Shown here one piece after another: positions 1-12,736 of a stretch of 64,000 nt of DNA. This stretch comes from Daphnia carinata (Eukaryota; Arthropoda; Branchiopoda; Diplostraca; Daphniidae). A program made the position numbers and the translations under genes. The stretch covers positions 4,278,001 to 4,342,000 of the forward strand of contig NC_081334.1 in assembly GCF_022539665.2 (NCBI RefSeq), written 5' to 3'. Each line of letters starts with the position of its first letter. The stretch's first letter is position 1. The notes beneath the pieces were generated by a model. It was not told where the DNA came from. It did not search any database and was given only the letters and a program-made list of their open reading frames with translations.

Positions 1-1390
1 AATTAAAATTTTAGGTTGAAAAACAACAACTTCTTCGTTCAATCGCACAGGTTGTTCTCGATGCGAGAGAATGAGCGCGCACGTCACAGCAAAATTGAAA
101 AAGTCAGCTGATCTTGTGCAACGTTGCCGATTCTCGTAAACAGTACAAGAAGAGAAGAAAGAAAAATAACATTTTGTGAAAGTCATTCAAATTTTATTAT
201 CAATCAATATATAAGTATTTACAAGGGGGAGCAATTGTTTCCTTTTTTTATCATAGTAAGTAGAAGACGACCATTCTGACATCCCAAACGCTCAATTGTG
301 CTGCACAATCATTTTGATGCTATAAAGTCACAAACGTACAGGCCGGGCATCAGCAACTGCAGAGAGGAAACGGGTAAGAGGATGAATATAGAATGTTTTA
401 AATATAAAAACGGAGCAAAACATGCTTTCTTCAATGACACACACGTACAGACAGACGATTTAAAATGAGGGAGGAGGGTAAAGTGGCAAATAAATTAAAA
501 CATCTAAAAGACATTTTTTCTGGACATCATCTCCCTCCCTTTGTTAGGCGGGAATTCAAGAGCTGGCTGGAGTGGCTCGGACCCTAAAAGAAAAGAAAAT
601 GCATGCCTTTTTGTTTTTTTTTCTTTTTCACATATACACAAGTCTTAAGTGGTCGGATAACGATTATCATCATCATTATCTGAACGCGGGAGTAGAGAGG
701 CGCGAAACATGTTGAGAACAAAAATAATAATAAATGATGTAAGGGGTGGTGATTTTTCGCCCTGAGACGTCGGCTCAACACACAATAAGGGTAGGAAAAT
801 CGACAACAAAACTCAACAACAAACAAATTCCCTCAAAAAGAAATTATTTGCATTGAAATTAAAACTAACAAAAAAACGTACACGCACAAAGATTGAGCTT
901 CCTAGCTTTAGTTTTCATTTGTTAAAATGTTTGCTTCTTATCCGAATTCTGAAGGGGGAGACATGCGTGTGGTGTTTTAACAGAACTGATCATAGATGAA
1001 GGAGATATTATGTCATTTTTTCTTTCTTGCCTTTTTCACATTTTAGAGATCACATGAACCATTTTTTTTTGTTGTCTTGCTTAATGCACCCATGTGCATG
1101 ACTCTATAATAGTTCCAACTTCATTCAGTTTTTCATTTAGCAAACATACATATTTTTGTTACTATGACACAGGCAATAAAACAAATGTTTTTCAAACGAA
1201 AAACAAAATTTGTTTTCTTTTTCTGAGGGATTATTTGTGTGTGCTTGTCTTTTTTTCGTTTCTACCTCTCTACTCTCTTCCCAATCTTTCCGTTAAGGCT
1301 TCCGACCATTCAAAGGATACCCAATCTCCTGTGACTGCCGGTTACACACTAGAGAACAACAATTATAATTCTAAAATTTTCCCCCTTTTT
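1..1390 (-). other. Downstream region / probable 3' UTR of the BICRA gene
   Basis: No coding exon can be supported here. The stretch follows the stop codon of the minus-strand BICRA homologue. An AATAAA on the minus strand (read as tttatt near 192-197) could be its polyadenylation signal, which would make the 3' UTR about 1.2 kb. Short open frames in this stretch are A/T-rich and have no recognisable motifs. No further gene is visible left of position 190. Confidence 0.5.
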
Positions 1391-4300
1391 TCACAGAATA
1401 CTATTGACAGCTTCGTTGAGAGCAAGGTCCACCTGCATTTCGCTGGAATTACAAAACTGTTCACCGTTTTTCAATGATGGTAAGCCGGCACCGCTGCCGG
1501 GCTCGTAATGGTGGGTCGACGACGAAGCTCCACCAGCTGGAGCGACACCAGTCGGATGGGCCGCATTGGCGATGTGATGGTGATGTGGCGGTATGACCTC
1601 GTCGCAGCCATTGAGTCTCAACAAATCGTCGATGGCATTCTGCATCTGGGCCTTGATATCTTCATCGTAGATGACGCCTCCTTCTTCTCCATCCATTCCA
1701 ACGAATCCCTAATAATTTAAAATTAGCGCTTTACAAATAATTTTTCAATTGAAAAATGTAAACCAACCAAGTCATCCCTATCCCTAGCGTCTGGGTAAAG
1801 GGCCAGCTCACGCTGTATCGCTTCCCATTCGTCGTAGGGTTTAGATTCCATTGCACTGCCAGGCAATCCAGATGAATCGTTTACCGAGCCGGAATGATTC
1901 ATTTCGTGGGATTCTCGTATCCGGCCGTTATTCCTGACAACATCTTCTACCATCATTCGGACGTCTTTGTACTCTTGCGGTAACTGCAATTCAGATTTGT
2001 AGCCTTCGCCCTCTTTCCTCGTGAACTTCAATAGCGCCATCTATGAATAACAAGGATTAAGACAAATGCAAGCTACCATTCATCGACTTGTATTATACTT
2101 TGGGTGTTAATTTCAGATCTTCTGATGGCGAATCTCGGCGACCATTGACAATATCGGCAGAATTAGTAGCAACAGGTGTTGTTGCAGAAGTTGTTGGTTC
2201 CGATTTCACCGGCCAAACGGGGGTCAGTTGCAATTCTTTGGCTACTCGTGTCTCTTCTTTTAACCGTTCCAGCGATTGTTTCTCTTCGCTGGCAAACATC
2301 CTCTCCACCATCACATGTTCCGAAGTGGGAGCTTCTTTCGTGCTCTCCTTTTAAAAAATAAATATTTATAGAATAAATCAACCGACAAAAATAGATGAGT
2401 CAACTACCATAAGAAGAAGGTAGTGATATTTGTTAATCATCTGATGGAATTTCGACAACAACTGTTGGGCGTGCGTTTCTAATTCATCTTCTTCCTTCTC
2501 GAGCTCTTGTGGTGTTGGCCCCAAATCGTGAAAGACGTGATACCGCACTAGCCTCTTGCAAGCATTAGTCTTGTTCTTGAATGGCGTCCTAGATTTACAG
2601 TAAAGATTAGCTATCGTGCTTTTTGACCCAAGAAAAAAAAAAAATTAATTATGGATAAGACGTACTTGCAATCCGGCGCTAGAGCTCCGCTTTGATCCGT
2701 TTTCAGTTGGTGCTCAAAAAGCGTACTTTTACTAATGCTAGGTTTGGGAGGCGCCGCAGGAGGAGCTGGCCGCTTTACTCCCCTCGCTGGTGGATTACTA
2801 CTTCGACCAGCTTCATTTGAAGGAGCTGGGGACATTACCGCTGGGCTATTGGTTAACGTGCAACTACTGCCACTCGTGTTATTGACGGTAGGGACAACAG
2901 GTGAAGCTCCTCTGTCCATCGTCGTGACTATCAGCGTCCCCATCGGAGATTGGATGGTGGACTGGGTGGTTGTTACATTAATAACGGTCGCATTCGATGT
3001 GGTAGTGCTACTGGCAGTAGATGTGACAGAAGATGCTGGTGTTGATATCGTGATTTTGTTAGGAATCGATGTCAGAGTTACACTCGCAACCGGGCTGCCG
3101 GCCGTCGTCTGTGTAGCAGCAGGGCATGAGGCTCGAATTTGTGTGGCTGATGGTTGGATTTGCCGTAATCCAGCCTGTTGAGACGACGCGTTTGATGTTG
3201 TCATCTGTGGTAATGAGAAAAAGAGAAATAAAAATAGAAAAATTGTTGCGGGCAAAAAGACGGAAATGGGGTAAATCAATTTTACCAACTGATTGACCTA
3301 CGATGCAAATAACTTAAAACACACGTCAAGTGACGACGAATGATAACAAAGAGGGAGGGGAAAATGAGGATGACAATGAAAAACATAGAAGTGAGTCAGC
3401 TTGAAAAATACCCTTGAGTTTTTATCGGAGACGGGTTGGCGAAGAAGGTTAGCCAGGTGCGTGTTTTGCTGGATGTTAGCCGGCACAGTGGACACTTTGC
3501 CTTGAGACCTCGACACGTTGGTGGGAGGGACGGGCTCAACCAAAACAGACCCGCTCTGTGGGGCAGGAGGGGCAGGATTCTGGAAGGAGGAGAGCCGGAT
3601 TCACAAAAGCACGTGGACAAAAATAGGGGGAGGAAATGATAAAAGAATGAAAAACTCAAAGAACAATCATGACATGCAACATGCTGCAAAGATTTGAAAT
3701 TTTTTTTTCCTTGTGATTAACTTACGAATGGAATGCCCTGAGCATGCTGGCCCGGAATGGTCGGTACTGGTTTCCCCGTAGCCAAAATTTTTTGGTGATG
3801 TTCAATCAACTTCTGCAGTAGAGAAGTGTCCTGCGAAGTAGGATCCTTTTTGGACGTCAGGTACTGAATTTGGGCCTGGATATTGCGCAGATTCTGCGGG
3901 AACGAATTATTGACAAATCGCTAGAAATTAACACACCAATGCTCTCAGTCAAAAATCACATCAAAAGGACCAGACAACTTATGCACTATCGCTTCCTACT
4001 TGTTGATTTTGAGGAGATAATTTGATCGTCTGCACTCGCGGCACCGTGCTCGCATTCGTTGGTGTCGTTGGGTTGACAACGTTCGCTGTGTTGCCCGCAG
4101 CCGTTGAATTTGTTCCGGCTGTTGAATTAGCTGCCTTCACAGGAGGCGGTTTCTTCTTACGAGGCTCTGCCTTTTTCTTCGGCGCGTTATTGTTTGTATT
4201 AGCCGGAGTAGCTTTCTGGACAAGTGCCGCTTTGTTTTTCATTTTTTTCGAATCTGACACAATCTGACTCCTGGCTAAATCTTCGAGAAATTCGTTCTGA

Positions 4301-5801
4301 AATCCGTGATTAGTTGAGTGAATCACTTCTGTAGCAGGAGCAGCGGGAGGTGGTGGAGCGGCTTGAAACACTTGCGTGGCATCGAACGCATTTGTCACAA
4401 ACTGAACTCTCGACTGTTGCTGAGCTTCTGCTGCAAAAGGCTCGCCCGTCAATTGAATCACTTGGCCGTTGCCCAAAGTCAGTGAAACGGCCGCAGCCGG
4501 CGCTTTCAACATGGCAGCTCCTCCTTTGAGTCCGTTAAGGATTGAATCACTTCCTAAGGCACTGGACTGTTCATTAGCCTCACTCGGTTTGATAAAATTC
4601 CGTAGCGTGTGAAGATCGTCGTCAGACAGGGCCAGGCCGTGCTGATGCAGCGTCTGGATGAGGTTCGTTTCACTCAACATTGGTGTAAACATCACCTGAA
4701 TCGAAAGGGGATTTATTTTTTAGAATGAAATGAAATTTTGTTAGTTCTCATACGTTGTTTTCTTTGGTCTCTGTAGGCAGGATTGGTTGCTCCTCCGGAA
4801 TTTGAACCACGGGTTGGGGCGCTGGCGGTGGTGGCAGCGATGGTTCATCATCCATAAAGAAAGACTCGTCATCATCGACAATACCCGTCTGTTTCAAAAG
4901 TTCAGCTAAATTGACCTGCACGGCCGGCTTCTTTTCTTCAACCACAACCTGTTAAATAGAACACAAATTGTATTAAAACTAAATAATTTAAAGAATGTGA
5001 AGAGAACGGACCTCTTCCTTTTTCTTTTTCGGTTTAGGCTTCTTTTTAGCTGGTGGTTTCTTGTTGGGCGGAGTAGCAAATGTTGTTGAACTATTGTTGG
5101 TGTTGTTATCAGCCGTATCGTTATTGGTTATCAACGTGGTAGCTGGACTGGATATGAGCCTAATATTGTCTTGCTGCTGTTGCGACTGTTGCTGTTGTAT
5201 TGTTTGTTGAGTGAGAATATGAGGTTGCTGTTGCTGCTGTTGGGTGACAATGTGAGGCTGTTGTTGTTGTTGTTGGATGACGTGATGTTGCTGGATAAAT
5301 GTTGGTTGACCTGGATGATTACGTAAGAAGGTAGTCGGCTGCTGTTGCGTCTGCTGCTGCTGTTGCTGCTGAGGTTGTTGGACGGCCAGAAAGGCAGGTC
5401 CGTTGGGTGTTTGAATCTGCTGCAGCTGGACAGTGCCCAGGCCGGGTAAAGTGACTAATCTTACCATGGGCTGCTGGGAAATGGTTGGGTGGCAGGGAGG
5501 AGGGACTGCGGCGACAGTAGCCGGACGGTTAGGGGCTAGGTGGACGGTCTGACCAATCTGAGGTTGCATCACAATGCTCTGCTGCTTGGGAGGAGAGCTA
5601 GAAGGGACGGGCGGCCGGACAATCAGCTGGAAACCGCCGCTGCCTTGCTGCTGAAGGAAAAACTGGCCGCCTGTCGGCGCCAGTGCTGGAAACATGGCGT
5701 TTCCTCCACCTGAGAACACCAACGTACCCGTCGGCCCACCCGTTCCTAATTGCACTACTTGGCCCGTCGCGTGTGGTTGTGTTATTTGTTGTTGAACAGG
5801 C

Positions 5802-5832
<31 letters not shown>

Positions 5833-5846
5833 GCTGCTGCTGCTGC

Positions 5847-5893
<47 letters not shown>

Positions 5894-6867
5894 CTGTATA
5901 ATAGCTGGCGATGACGTTCTTGGACTGCAAAATGAGGATTAATTGTAAAAATAATTCCCTTGTTCAACATTTGAAAACGAATTACTTGACAGCTTGAGCC
6001 TGTTGAGCTGGCCCAGGACTCGAATTATTAGCTGGTTTGGGCCTTAGTTGTGGCTGTTTAGAACGTACACCTGCCACAGGATGCCTCACAACCGGAGAAG
6101 TTGTCGTGTTGGGGCCAACAACTTGGGGAGTCGTTGAAGGTGGAGGACCTGACAATATCTGGAGCACCTGGCCACCCGAAACTAGTTGCTGGACTTGACC
6201 AACAGCAGCTAATACGTGAATTTGAACGATTAATCATAATAATCATTAAGCCAATGAATAGAAACTTACTGGCGAGTGCCGGAATAGTGATAGTGCCAGC
6301 TGGCAGCTGGACAGATTGAGGATTTTGTCCATTGCCTGGCCCTGGGCCGGGAGGATAATTGATGGGTGATGCCACCGGTGTAGAGGACAAGGAACCGCTC
6401 CTTTGCTGTGGAGATGGAGCTGCCCGGTAGAACTGCTGAGGGCCGGGCGATGGTGCCGGTGCTGGAGATGAGACCGAGTACGAGGTGGCATGTCCAAGTG
6501 TATTCGGCGCCGGACTGGATGCTAGCGACGACGGGCTTGCAGCCGGTGGAGGAGCGGCGGGCGAACGAAGGATCACAGTCGCAGCCGGACTTGTACCAGG
6601 CGCCGGCGACCTGACGGGAACCGAAAACGGGGAATGTATCTGCTGCTGTTGTTGTTGTTGCAACTGTTGAAGTTGTTGCTGCTGCTGCTGAATCTGCTGC
6701 TGGAGACTGGCCAGTTGCTGCTGGGTGATGGTGTGGGTCGAGTCCAGCGAAACACCACTGTTAACAGGACCGTTATTCCCGTTTCCATTTCCAATGCCGC
6801 CAAGGAAACTCTCTAAAGCGTTGGGATCATTGATCACGTCCAACAAACGTTGCCCATCGTAATCCAT
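1391..6867 (-). CDS. BICRA: BICRA/BICRAL (GLTSCR1) homologue, ncBAF chromatin-remodelling subunit
   Basis: Twelve exons join in frame: 6867-6270, 6208-5986, 5924-5012, 4948-4754, 4695-4000, 3920-3726, 3579-3412, 3204-2666, 2588-2408, 2347-2099, 2040-1768 and 1708-1391, giving 1,515 residues. The N terminus (MDYDGQRLLDVINDPNALE) matches the conserved start of BICRA proteins. The middle is Gln/Pro/Ser-rich with a run of about 30 Gln. Around residues 1155-1270 lies the GLTSCR1 domain, recognisable from KRLVRYHVFHDLGPTPQELE, a helical stretch ending KYHYLLLM, and HVMVERMFASEEKQSLERL. In animals the family nucleates the non-canonical BAF (GBAF) SWI/SNF complex with BRD9 through this domain. A 5' UTR exon ends at 6935, followed by a 55-nt intron (6934-6880). 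The ATG at 6885 falls inside that intron and an in-frame stop lies upstream, so 6867 is the preferred start. Family assignment is firm. The exact ends of the low-complexity exons are less certain. Confidence 0.93.
5801..5896 (-). repeat. CAG/CAA trinucleotide tract encoding poly-Gln in BICRA
   Basis: About 32 consecutive CAG/CAA codons on the minus strand within exon 3 of the BICRA homologue. CAG and CAA are interspersed, which usually limits expansion. Shorter Gln runs recur in the same exon (5170-5380) and in exon 1 (6640-6720). Apparent Thr, Ala, Asn or Val ORFs over this tract are frame shadows of it. Confidence 0.9.
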
Positions 6868-9280
6868 ATCCGTCAAGTCCTGCATAGATCAAAATGAATC
6901 AAAAAGCTCGATAGATAATTGTGTTTGAACAAACCTGGAACGAAACGGGACAATGGATGAACGATATGAGTGGCGCCGGTCACACATCCGTCAGGTCAAG
7001 GGCCATAAATCGGACCATAAACGTGTTATCGAAAGAAAAGGTCACGTTTTCTTTTGGCTATTATCTTTAATGGCGATTCCAGAAATTGGAAATAGCGACA
7101 ACTTGTCGTCGTTAATCTTCGACACTGGTTTTGGAGTGGGAAGGACACAATTACGTAGAGCGCGTCTCTCTATCACCACATCTGCAATAGAATAAAATCT
7201 CATTACATTCGTGAAACAGACCCTTTCAATTCATTAACACTAAAAGCAAGTTAAAGAGAGAGAAAACTGTTTAGAAATCCCGGTTTAAAAAAAATACGAG
7301 TACTGAATTTCAATCTCATCTACGTCTTCACGACATTCAACTCAAAAGCCAATAATTTGTTTCAATGGTCGTCCTTTCAGCATGTTTATACTCTTAAAAT
7401 GAAGGGCCCTGCACTGAATGGGTAGACCAATTTGAACGAGTGGAGCCCGTCATACACAAAAACATGCCGCCATTTTGACTCAATAAAGAAAACATAACAC
7501 ACACACACGCACTCACACACACATACACACTCTGGAAAAAAAAGCCTTCGAAAGAATTGCGAGACGAAATACGATTTTCTCACTCGGAGTGTGTTTTCAT
7601 AGAGACTGCGCATGAGCAAAAAGGACGTCTAACCAAAGGAAAACTGTTTTTCTCTCTCTCGCAGCTCGTACGACCCACTCAAGAATAAGCCAATGGGGGG
7701 AGCCAAAGCTTATTCGCCAACTGTCCGAATAAAAGGGGATTCCTCATCTTAATACGAGGCAAATCACTTGATCAGGGAAATTGACATGACGATGATCTTA
7801 TTGTTTCTTTCGGAGCAGCTGTCGAAGACAGAGCAATGGCGTAGGTGCCCACGCTGGCAAACACGTACACACACAACACACAACAGCCATTGATGTGGCA
7901 GCAAGAAGGAAAGGAGGGAATGAGCACACACACACACACACACAGGAGGGAAATGCCCGTTCAGACAAAAAAAACGCAATTAAAACACATTGAAAACACT
8001 GATGAACCCGATGAAAGTGAGCGAAATGGACGGAGGTCTACCTTAGCGGCGCGGTACACGTGACCCTGCCCCCGAGAATTCCATCATTCGAAATAATATA
8101 TCCCTTTTTCTCTGTGCTTTAAGCTGCTCCGTCGGTTGTAAGAAAAAAGTTAAAACCGCGACACATCCAAGGTACTGCCTCGGTTGCCTTGCTTGGTCGC
8201 TCTCGCATCCAAGCTCCGCCCCCCAGCCCAACGGTCCTGCTATTGCCAGTTAGAACCTTTGGGGTTCTCTTGAACGAATTCACGGATGCTTTTTACTGCA
8301 ATATTCACTGGTCTTTTGGGGAGAAGAATACATAGCGTAAATACGTCGACGTCACCAAGCCACCCCCTCCAACGGACTCACTCGACTCCACCCACCTCTC
8401 TCTCTCTCTTTTTCTCTCGTCACTCTCTCCCGGGTTCTCTCTTACAGAGCCTCTTCGTTTAATGAGGTAACTTTTGCACCCACATCATCTACACACAGAA
8501 CAACACAACTGGACACACCTAGGATGTTGTTCCAATCAGCGAAAGTTAATTACAAGCATTTTCTGATCACAATGCTTTCTTCTCGTGACGACGCCATTGA
8601 CTGATTAATTTCAACTATATGTTGCTAGATGGCATTCTGTCGTTGGATCTTGCTCCCCCTATCTTTTTTGCATCAAAAAGTTTGTCAAATAAAAAAAATA
8701 TAGCGTTTTTTAAAGGTTTGTTCGTTCAAATTCAAAATCGATTCAAATAGTATTATGATCAAGGATTTTACAAGTATAGTGCATCACTCATGATTTATTT
8801 TTACGACGGTAACAAAATGATGTGGCAGAAAAGGGGGCGGCACCTGCAACTTTTATTTGACTAGCTAGCTCCTTTAATTGATACCGATAGTATGCCAATT
8901 ACATTTTAATATTTCACGAAAAAATTTGCGTGAGTTATATGTAGCGAAGTATCAGTTTTTCAATATTTTATTTTTATTGTTATCTTTTTACTACTAGATG
9001 GCAGAAGCTGATAGCGAGCGTTAAGGCCAAATAAATGAATGAATTGCCTAAAGCGCTTGCTGTGTACTCATATAGGCCCTAAGGCTCATTCTTGTTCGCT
9101 GTAAATGTTCGCATTCTACTCGCTAGTGTCTCTAGCAACTAAACCCAATAGGCATGAGCCACTTGTCAGACTGATCTCTGCTACTGGCTGTGACTCGTCA
9201 GTTTTCCGTTGAACCGGTCACGTTGATCGTCGATCTAGCTCAGTGACCACTTTACCGTGACATTTTTTTGGATACACAAC
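6868..9280. other. Divergent promoter region between BICRA and thioredoxin
   Basis: This 2.4-kb spacer separates two divergently transcribed genes. It holds the BICRA 5' UTR exon (ends 6935, strong donor CAG/GT) and presumably both promoters. CA microsatellites lie near 7497-7530 and 7919-7945. A CT-rich block spans 8398-8430. Two CTCF-like AGATGGC elements occur at about 8625 and 8994. No coding exon was found. The short ORFs here are repeat-derived or lack motifs. Confidence 0.6.
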
Positions 9281-9902
9281 ATGGTTTATCAAGTTGCTAG
9301 CAAGGTAAAATGTCTTATAGGCTCTCTGTTCTAACGAAGCCGTGCGACAAGCCAGAAACACGCATTTAACCTCCTTTATATAATCAATAATTTGACCGTG
9401 TTTTTCGGCTATGCTGTTTAAAACAACTAGCAAGCATGTTGCTTATATTTCTTTCATTTCTGAACTAAATTTTTTTTTTTGCATTTAACAGGAGGATTTT
9501 AGCGAACAGTTGAAGAAAGCAGGAGGCAAACTGGTTGTTGTGGACTTTTACGCCACTTGGTGTGGTCCCTGCAAAATGATAGCTCCAAAAATTGAGGTCA
9601 GGAATTATATATTCATAACAGAAGAAAGTTTTTTAACTTTCATTTTATGTAATAGGCCATGTCGAAGGAGTTCACTGATGTCGTTTTCCTGAAAGTAGAT
9701 GTGGATGAATGTGAAGAAGTTGCATCTGAATACAACATCTCCTGCATGCCTACTTTCCTTTATTTGAAGGATGGTGTAAAGGTTAGGCATCTTTTGCTAA
9801 AGATGTAAACAAATTTATTTTAATATACCTTTACTACAGGTGGCAGAGTTTTCTGGGGCCAATGAAACACAACTTCGAGCATTGGTCGAACAACACAAGT
9901 AG
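9281..9902 (+). CDS. TXN: Thioredoxin (cytosolic, Trx1/TXN type)
   Basis: Four exons (9281-9304, 9492-9596, 9656-9781, 9840-9902) encode 105 residues, the usual length of a classical thioredoxin. All introns are phase 0 with GT-AG ends. The redox motif WCGPC is at residues 31-35, preceded by VVDFYAT. The cis-proline is Pro75 in CMPTFLYLK. Cys62 and Cys73 sit at the same positions as the two structural cysteines of vertebrate Trx1. There is no signal or mitochondrial presequence, so the product should be cytosolic or nuclear. Known family role: reducing protein disulphides with electrons from thioredoxin reductase. The start ATG is the only one that gives an in-frame first exon of proper length. 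It is divergent from BICRA. Confidence 0.97.
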
Positions 9903-11067
9903 ACTATTGCATCGGTGTCCTGTATATGGGCTACATAAATATTTCAATCTCTTATTTTCTCATTTTAATTAAGTGGGTAATAGGCCTTCCTGCATTGTAC
10001 CACAGGAAATACAAAAAAGATATCATGAAAATACATTCCTCTGCACCATTATTAGAATAATTCAGAATATTTGCTGGGTTGAAAAGAGCACGTCTATTTG
10101 CAACGTAGTTTATTACGTAGTTGTTGCTTTTTCGCGAAAAGCCTTAGCAACAGCTACGATTTAAGAAACAACGTATTGGTGTAACGTAAATCGATGAATT
10201 CGTTCGATAAAGCTATTAAAAGCATTACTATTGATCAATAATACCGCCTTCTTAATAGAAGCTTTTTGATGTTGTTCAATACAAAGACTATTCCCGCTGT
10301 GAAGTTCCAACCTGTTTATGGTTGGGTTGCGCCGAATAAACAAGAAATCCAAAATGGTATTCTACTTACCATACCACACCATAATACAGTAACTAGACGA
10401 AAATAAAACGTGAATTCCGAATTACAATCGCATCCTCTTGGGTTTCCAAACAATTTCGAAAGACAGCGATTAAGCGAGGGAGAAGTAGTATCTTACTTTG
10501 AAGCCTTAAGAGTCGTACTCAATTTCGCCACAGTCGCATAAACTCTAATCAGAAAATGGGTCATGCAACCAAAAGAAAAAAAAACAGGTTAAACACGGAT
10601 TTGCCTTTTGTTTTACTCTCTTCTCTGTCTTACTGTTTTTCACAATCTGCTTATATTTCAGCTAGTCCCTTCTGCTGCTTTGAAAGTGCAGTTTTTTGGC
10701 TTTAGACAATGAGCCAGAGCCTTTTCCTGGAACAGCGCCAAATTACAGGTGAAGAATGGGATAAAAAAAATGTCAATTAATGGTCAAAATGATTGAATCT
10801 CCTCCTGTAAAATACACCATATCATTGCAAATTCTAAAAAAAAAGAAAAAAGAAAAAGAAAACAGTAATTTCCAATAACACGATGGTAGCCAAATGGATT
10901 AAAAAACCATCCAAAAAGGTAGGGCAATCGAGTAAAATATTCAAATTCGATTACAGCTTCGGTTGAATCGATACTTACTCATAAACATTTAGTTCGAAGG
11001 ACACCTATATCATTCAAACTCATTCACCATCCACATCGTCTAGTGATCAAAACCTACGACTATCACT
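9903..11067 (+). other. Thioredoxin 3' UTR and spacer before the RING gene
   Basis: No gene is visible. The first few hundred bases are probably thioredoxin 3' UTR. The rest should contain the promoter of the RING gene whose ATG follows at 11068. No clear TATA box was found. Short ORFs here lack any recognisable motif. Confidence 0.5.
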
Positions 11068-12203
11068 ATGGGAAAACAGGCACGTGAACGTCAACTGGAA
11101 CTTGAAAAAAAAGTATTGAAATTAATACATCGCGTAAGTGCCAAGACGTAACAAGTAACAAACTTTAATTAGTTGCCTACATTTTTTTTCCCTTGAATTT
11201 TGGATAGGAAAAAGAACTTCGAATCACTAAAGATCAGACCTTGGCAAAATTGAGGTATAAATGTGAACTTCTAACTCGAATAAATGAATTGCGTCAAGAA
11301 CAATTCGAACTAATGCAAGAGAAATTCAATTTGGCATTAACAATGGAAGTTGAAGCTGCTCTCCAGTCACGTTTAGAGCAGATCAACGAAGAGCAGAAAA
11401 CCGTCGTCAACACCCAGGTGGATATCGTTAAAGAAGACGCTGCCTCTGCAGAAGCTCGGGTAAGTCTTGACAAAGCCTTTGAGCATGTTTGAGGTGTTTT
11501 CAATAATTCAATTTCTAAACAGAATATTTCTTGCCAAGACATTGCCGAAAAAATGCAACGAATGGACAAGGAACTAAGTTGTGGAATCTGTTCAGAATTG
11601 ATTATTTTCGTAAGTTACACAGCCCTACAACTTTGACAACGCGTTTGGCAAAATTGTTTGTTTACAACATTTCAGGCCACATCGTTAAATTGCATGCATA
11701 CGTTCTGCCAGTACTGCGTTACCCAATGGAAAAGCTTTGAAAAGAACAGAGCGCCCGTCATCAGCTGCCCTGTTTGTCGAGAACCGATTGTTTCCGAAAA
11801 AAGAAACTTTTCAATAGACAACATAGTTGGCATCATGGTCGAAGTCTGGCCAGAAGAAGAAAAGAATAATAGGAAAGATTTGGTAAAGCAACACCAGGAA
11901 CTTACCCGAAATCTGTTGTCGGGATTACGTCAACCAGGAACAACGAATCCGTTTTACCAGATAACTAACCGCAATGTTTACATGGGAGAAATGCAAATCG
12001 AAGATTTACCAACACGTCCTGCCACCAATTTACAAAATGGTAGGTTGAGTTTCTAAACTTAAAATCAAGCACAAAATCGGTCTCAATTTAAAATCAATAT
12101 TGACACTGTTTCAGTTCCTCGTCGTCGTACCCGTTCAGCAACTTCGTCTCGTCCCACAAGTGTTCGTCGGCTTCAAACGTCTGCACGACCACGCTGGCGT
12201 TGA
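11068..12203 (+). CDS. RNF8-like RING-type E3 ubiquitin ligase, coiled coil plus RING
   Basis: Five exons (11068-11133, 11208-11459, 11523-11609, 11676-12039, 12115-12203) encode 285 residues. Residues 1 to about 100 are charged and helical, rich in Glu, Lys, Leu and Gln, and look like a coiled coil. A C3HC4 RING occupies residues 126-169: CGIC, then C141 and H143, CQYC (146-149) and CPVC (166-169). The spacing is C-X2-C-X11-C-X-H-X2-C-X2-C-X16-C-X2-C. The RING most resembles RNF8/RNF168-type rings, but there is no FHA domain, so calling it an RNF8 orthologue would be overreach. The C terminus is Arg/Ser/Thr-rich and basic. An AATAAA at 12375-12380 is a plausible polyadenylation signal. Catalytic role as an E3 is inferred from the complete RING. 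The substrate is unknown. Confidence 0.85.
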
Positions 12204-12736
12204 TTCTCAAGTCAAGTATAATCTATTTTTTTTTTATTTTTTAATTCCCCCCACATTCTTTGCTCGTTGCTATTTTTACTTGTGAAAATTATGTGTTTTT
12301 GATTTTTTTTTAAATTTTACCCAATGTTCCAAATGCAAATTTTTAAACATAATGATTTTGAATACAGAGATTTGAATAAAACAAAATTTAACTTTAGTAA
12401 CTTTAACGTAATCGACCAGAGCAGTTAAAAAACTAGGAAATACTCAGCAACACAAGGCCGCATGTAAAGCTTTTAAATTAGGCCAGCTGGGACTGGAGGG
12501 AAAATGTGACAGTTGTGTTATTTGGCAAGAAAGCTTCACCACATAAATTGATAACAGACTTTCAATGAAAGTTGTTTTGTGAAACCACTTTCCTTAAAAT
12601 TCTTACTTAAGAATTATTCTACAGCCTACTAGGACAGGTTTATCAAATTTACGTGCAAACGCCAGTTCTACACTGAGTTTGGCTCTCTGTTGAAAACGAT
12701 TGTTGGCTGACTTGTTACTGAACGATATACATTGCA
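12204..12736. other. Overlapping 3' ends of two convergent genes
   Basis: The region lies between the stop codons of the RING gene (plus) and glycerate kinase (minus). Both 3' UTRs must lie here and may overlap. The plus-strand AATAAA at 12375-12380 fits the RING transcript. No coding sequence is seen. Confidence 0.6.

Noticed and set aside
2735-3181. 148-codon plus-strand ORF, Val/Ala/Gly-rich
   Set aside because: Antisense shadow of the Thr/Ser/Pro-rich BICRA exon 3204-2666.
5598-5970. ORFs of poly-Thr/Ala, poly-Val or poly-Ser/Asn on both strands
   Set aside because: They are other frames of the CAG/CAA tract in the BICRA exon; the Gln frame joins correctly with flanking exons.
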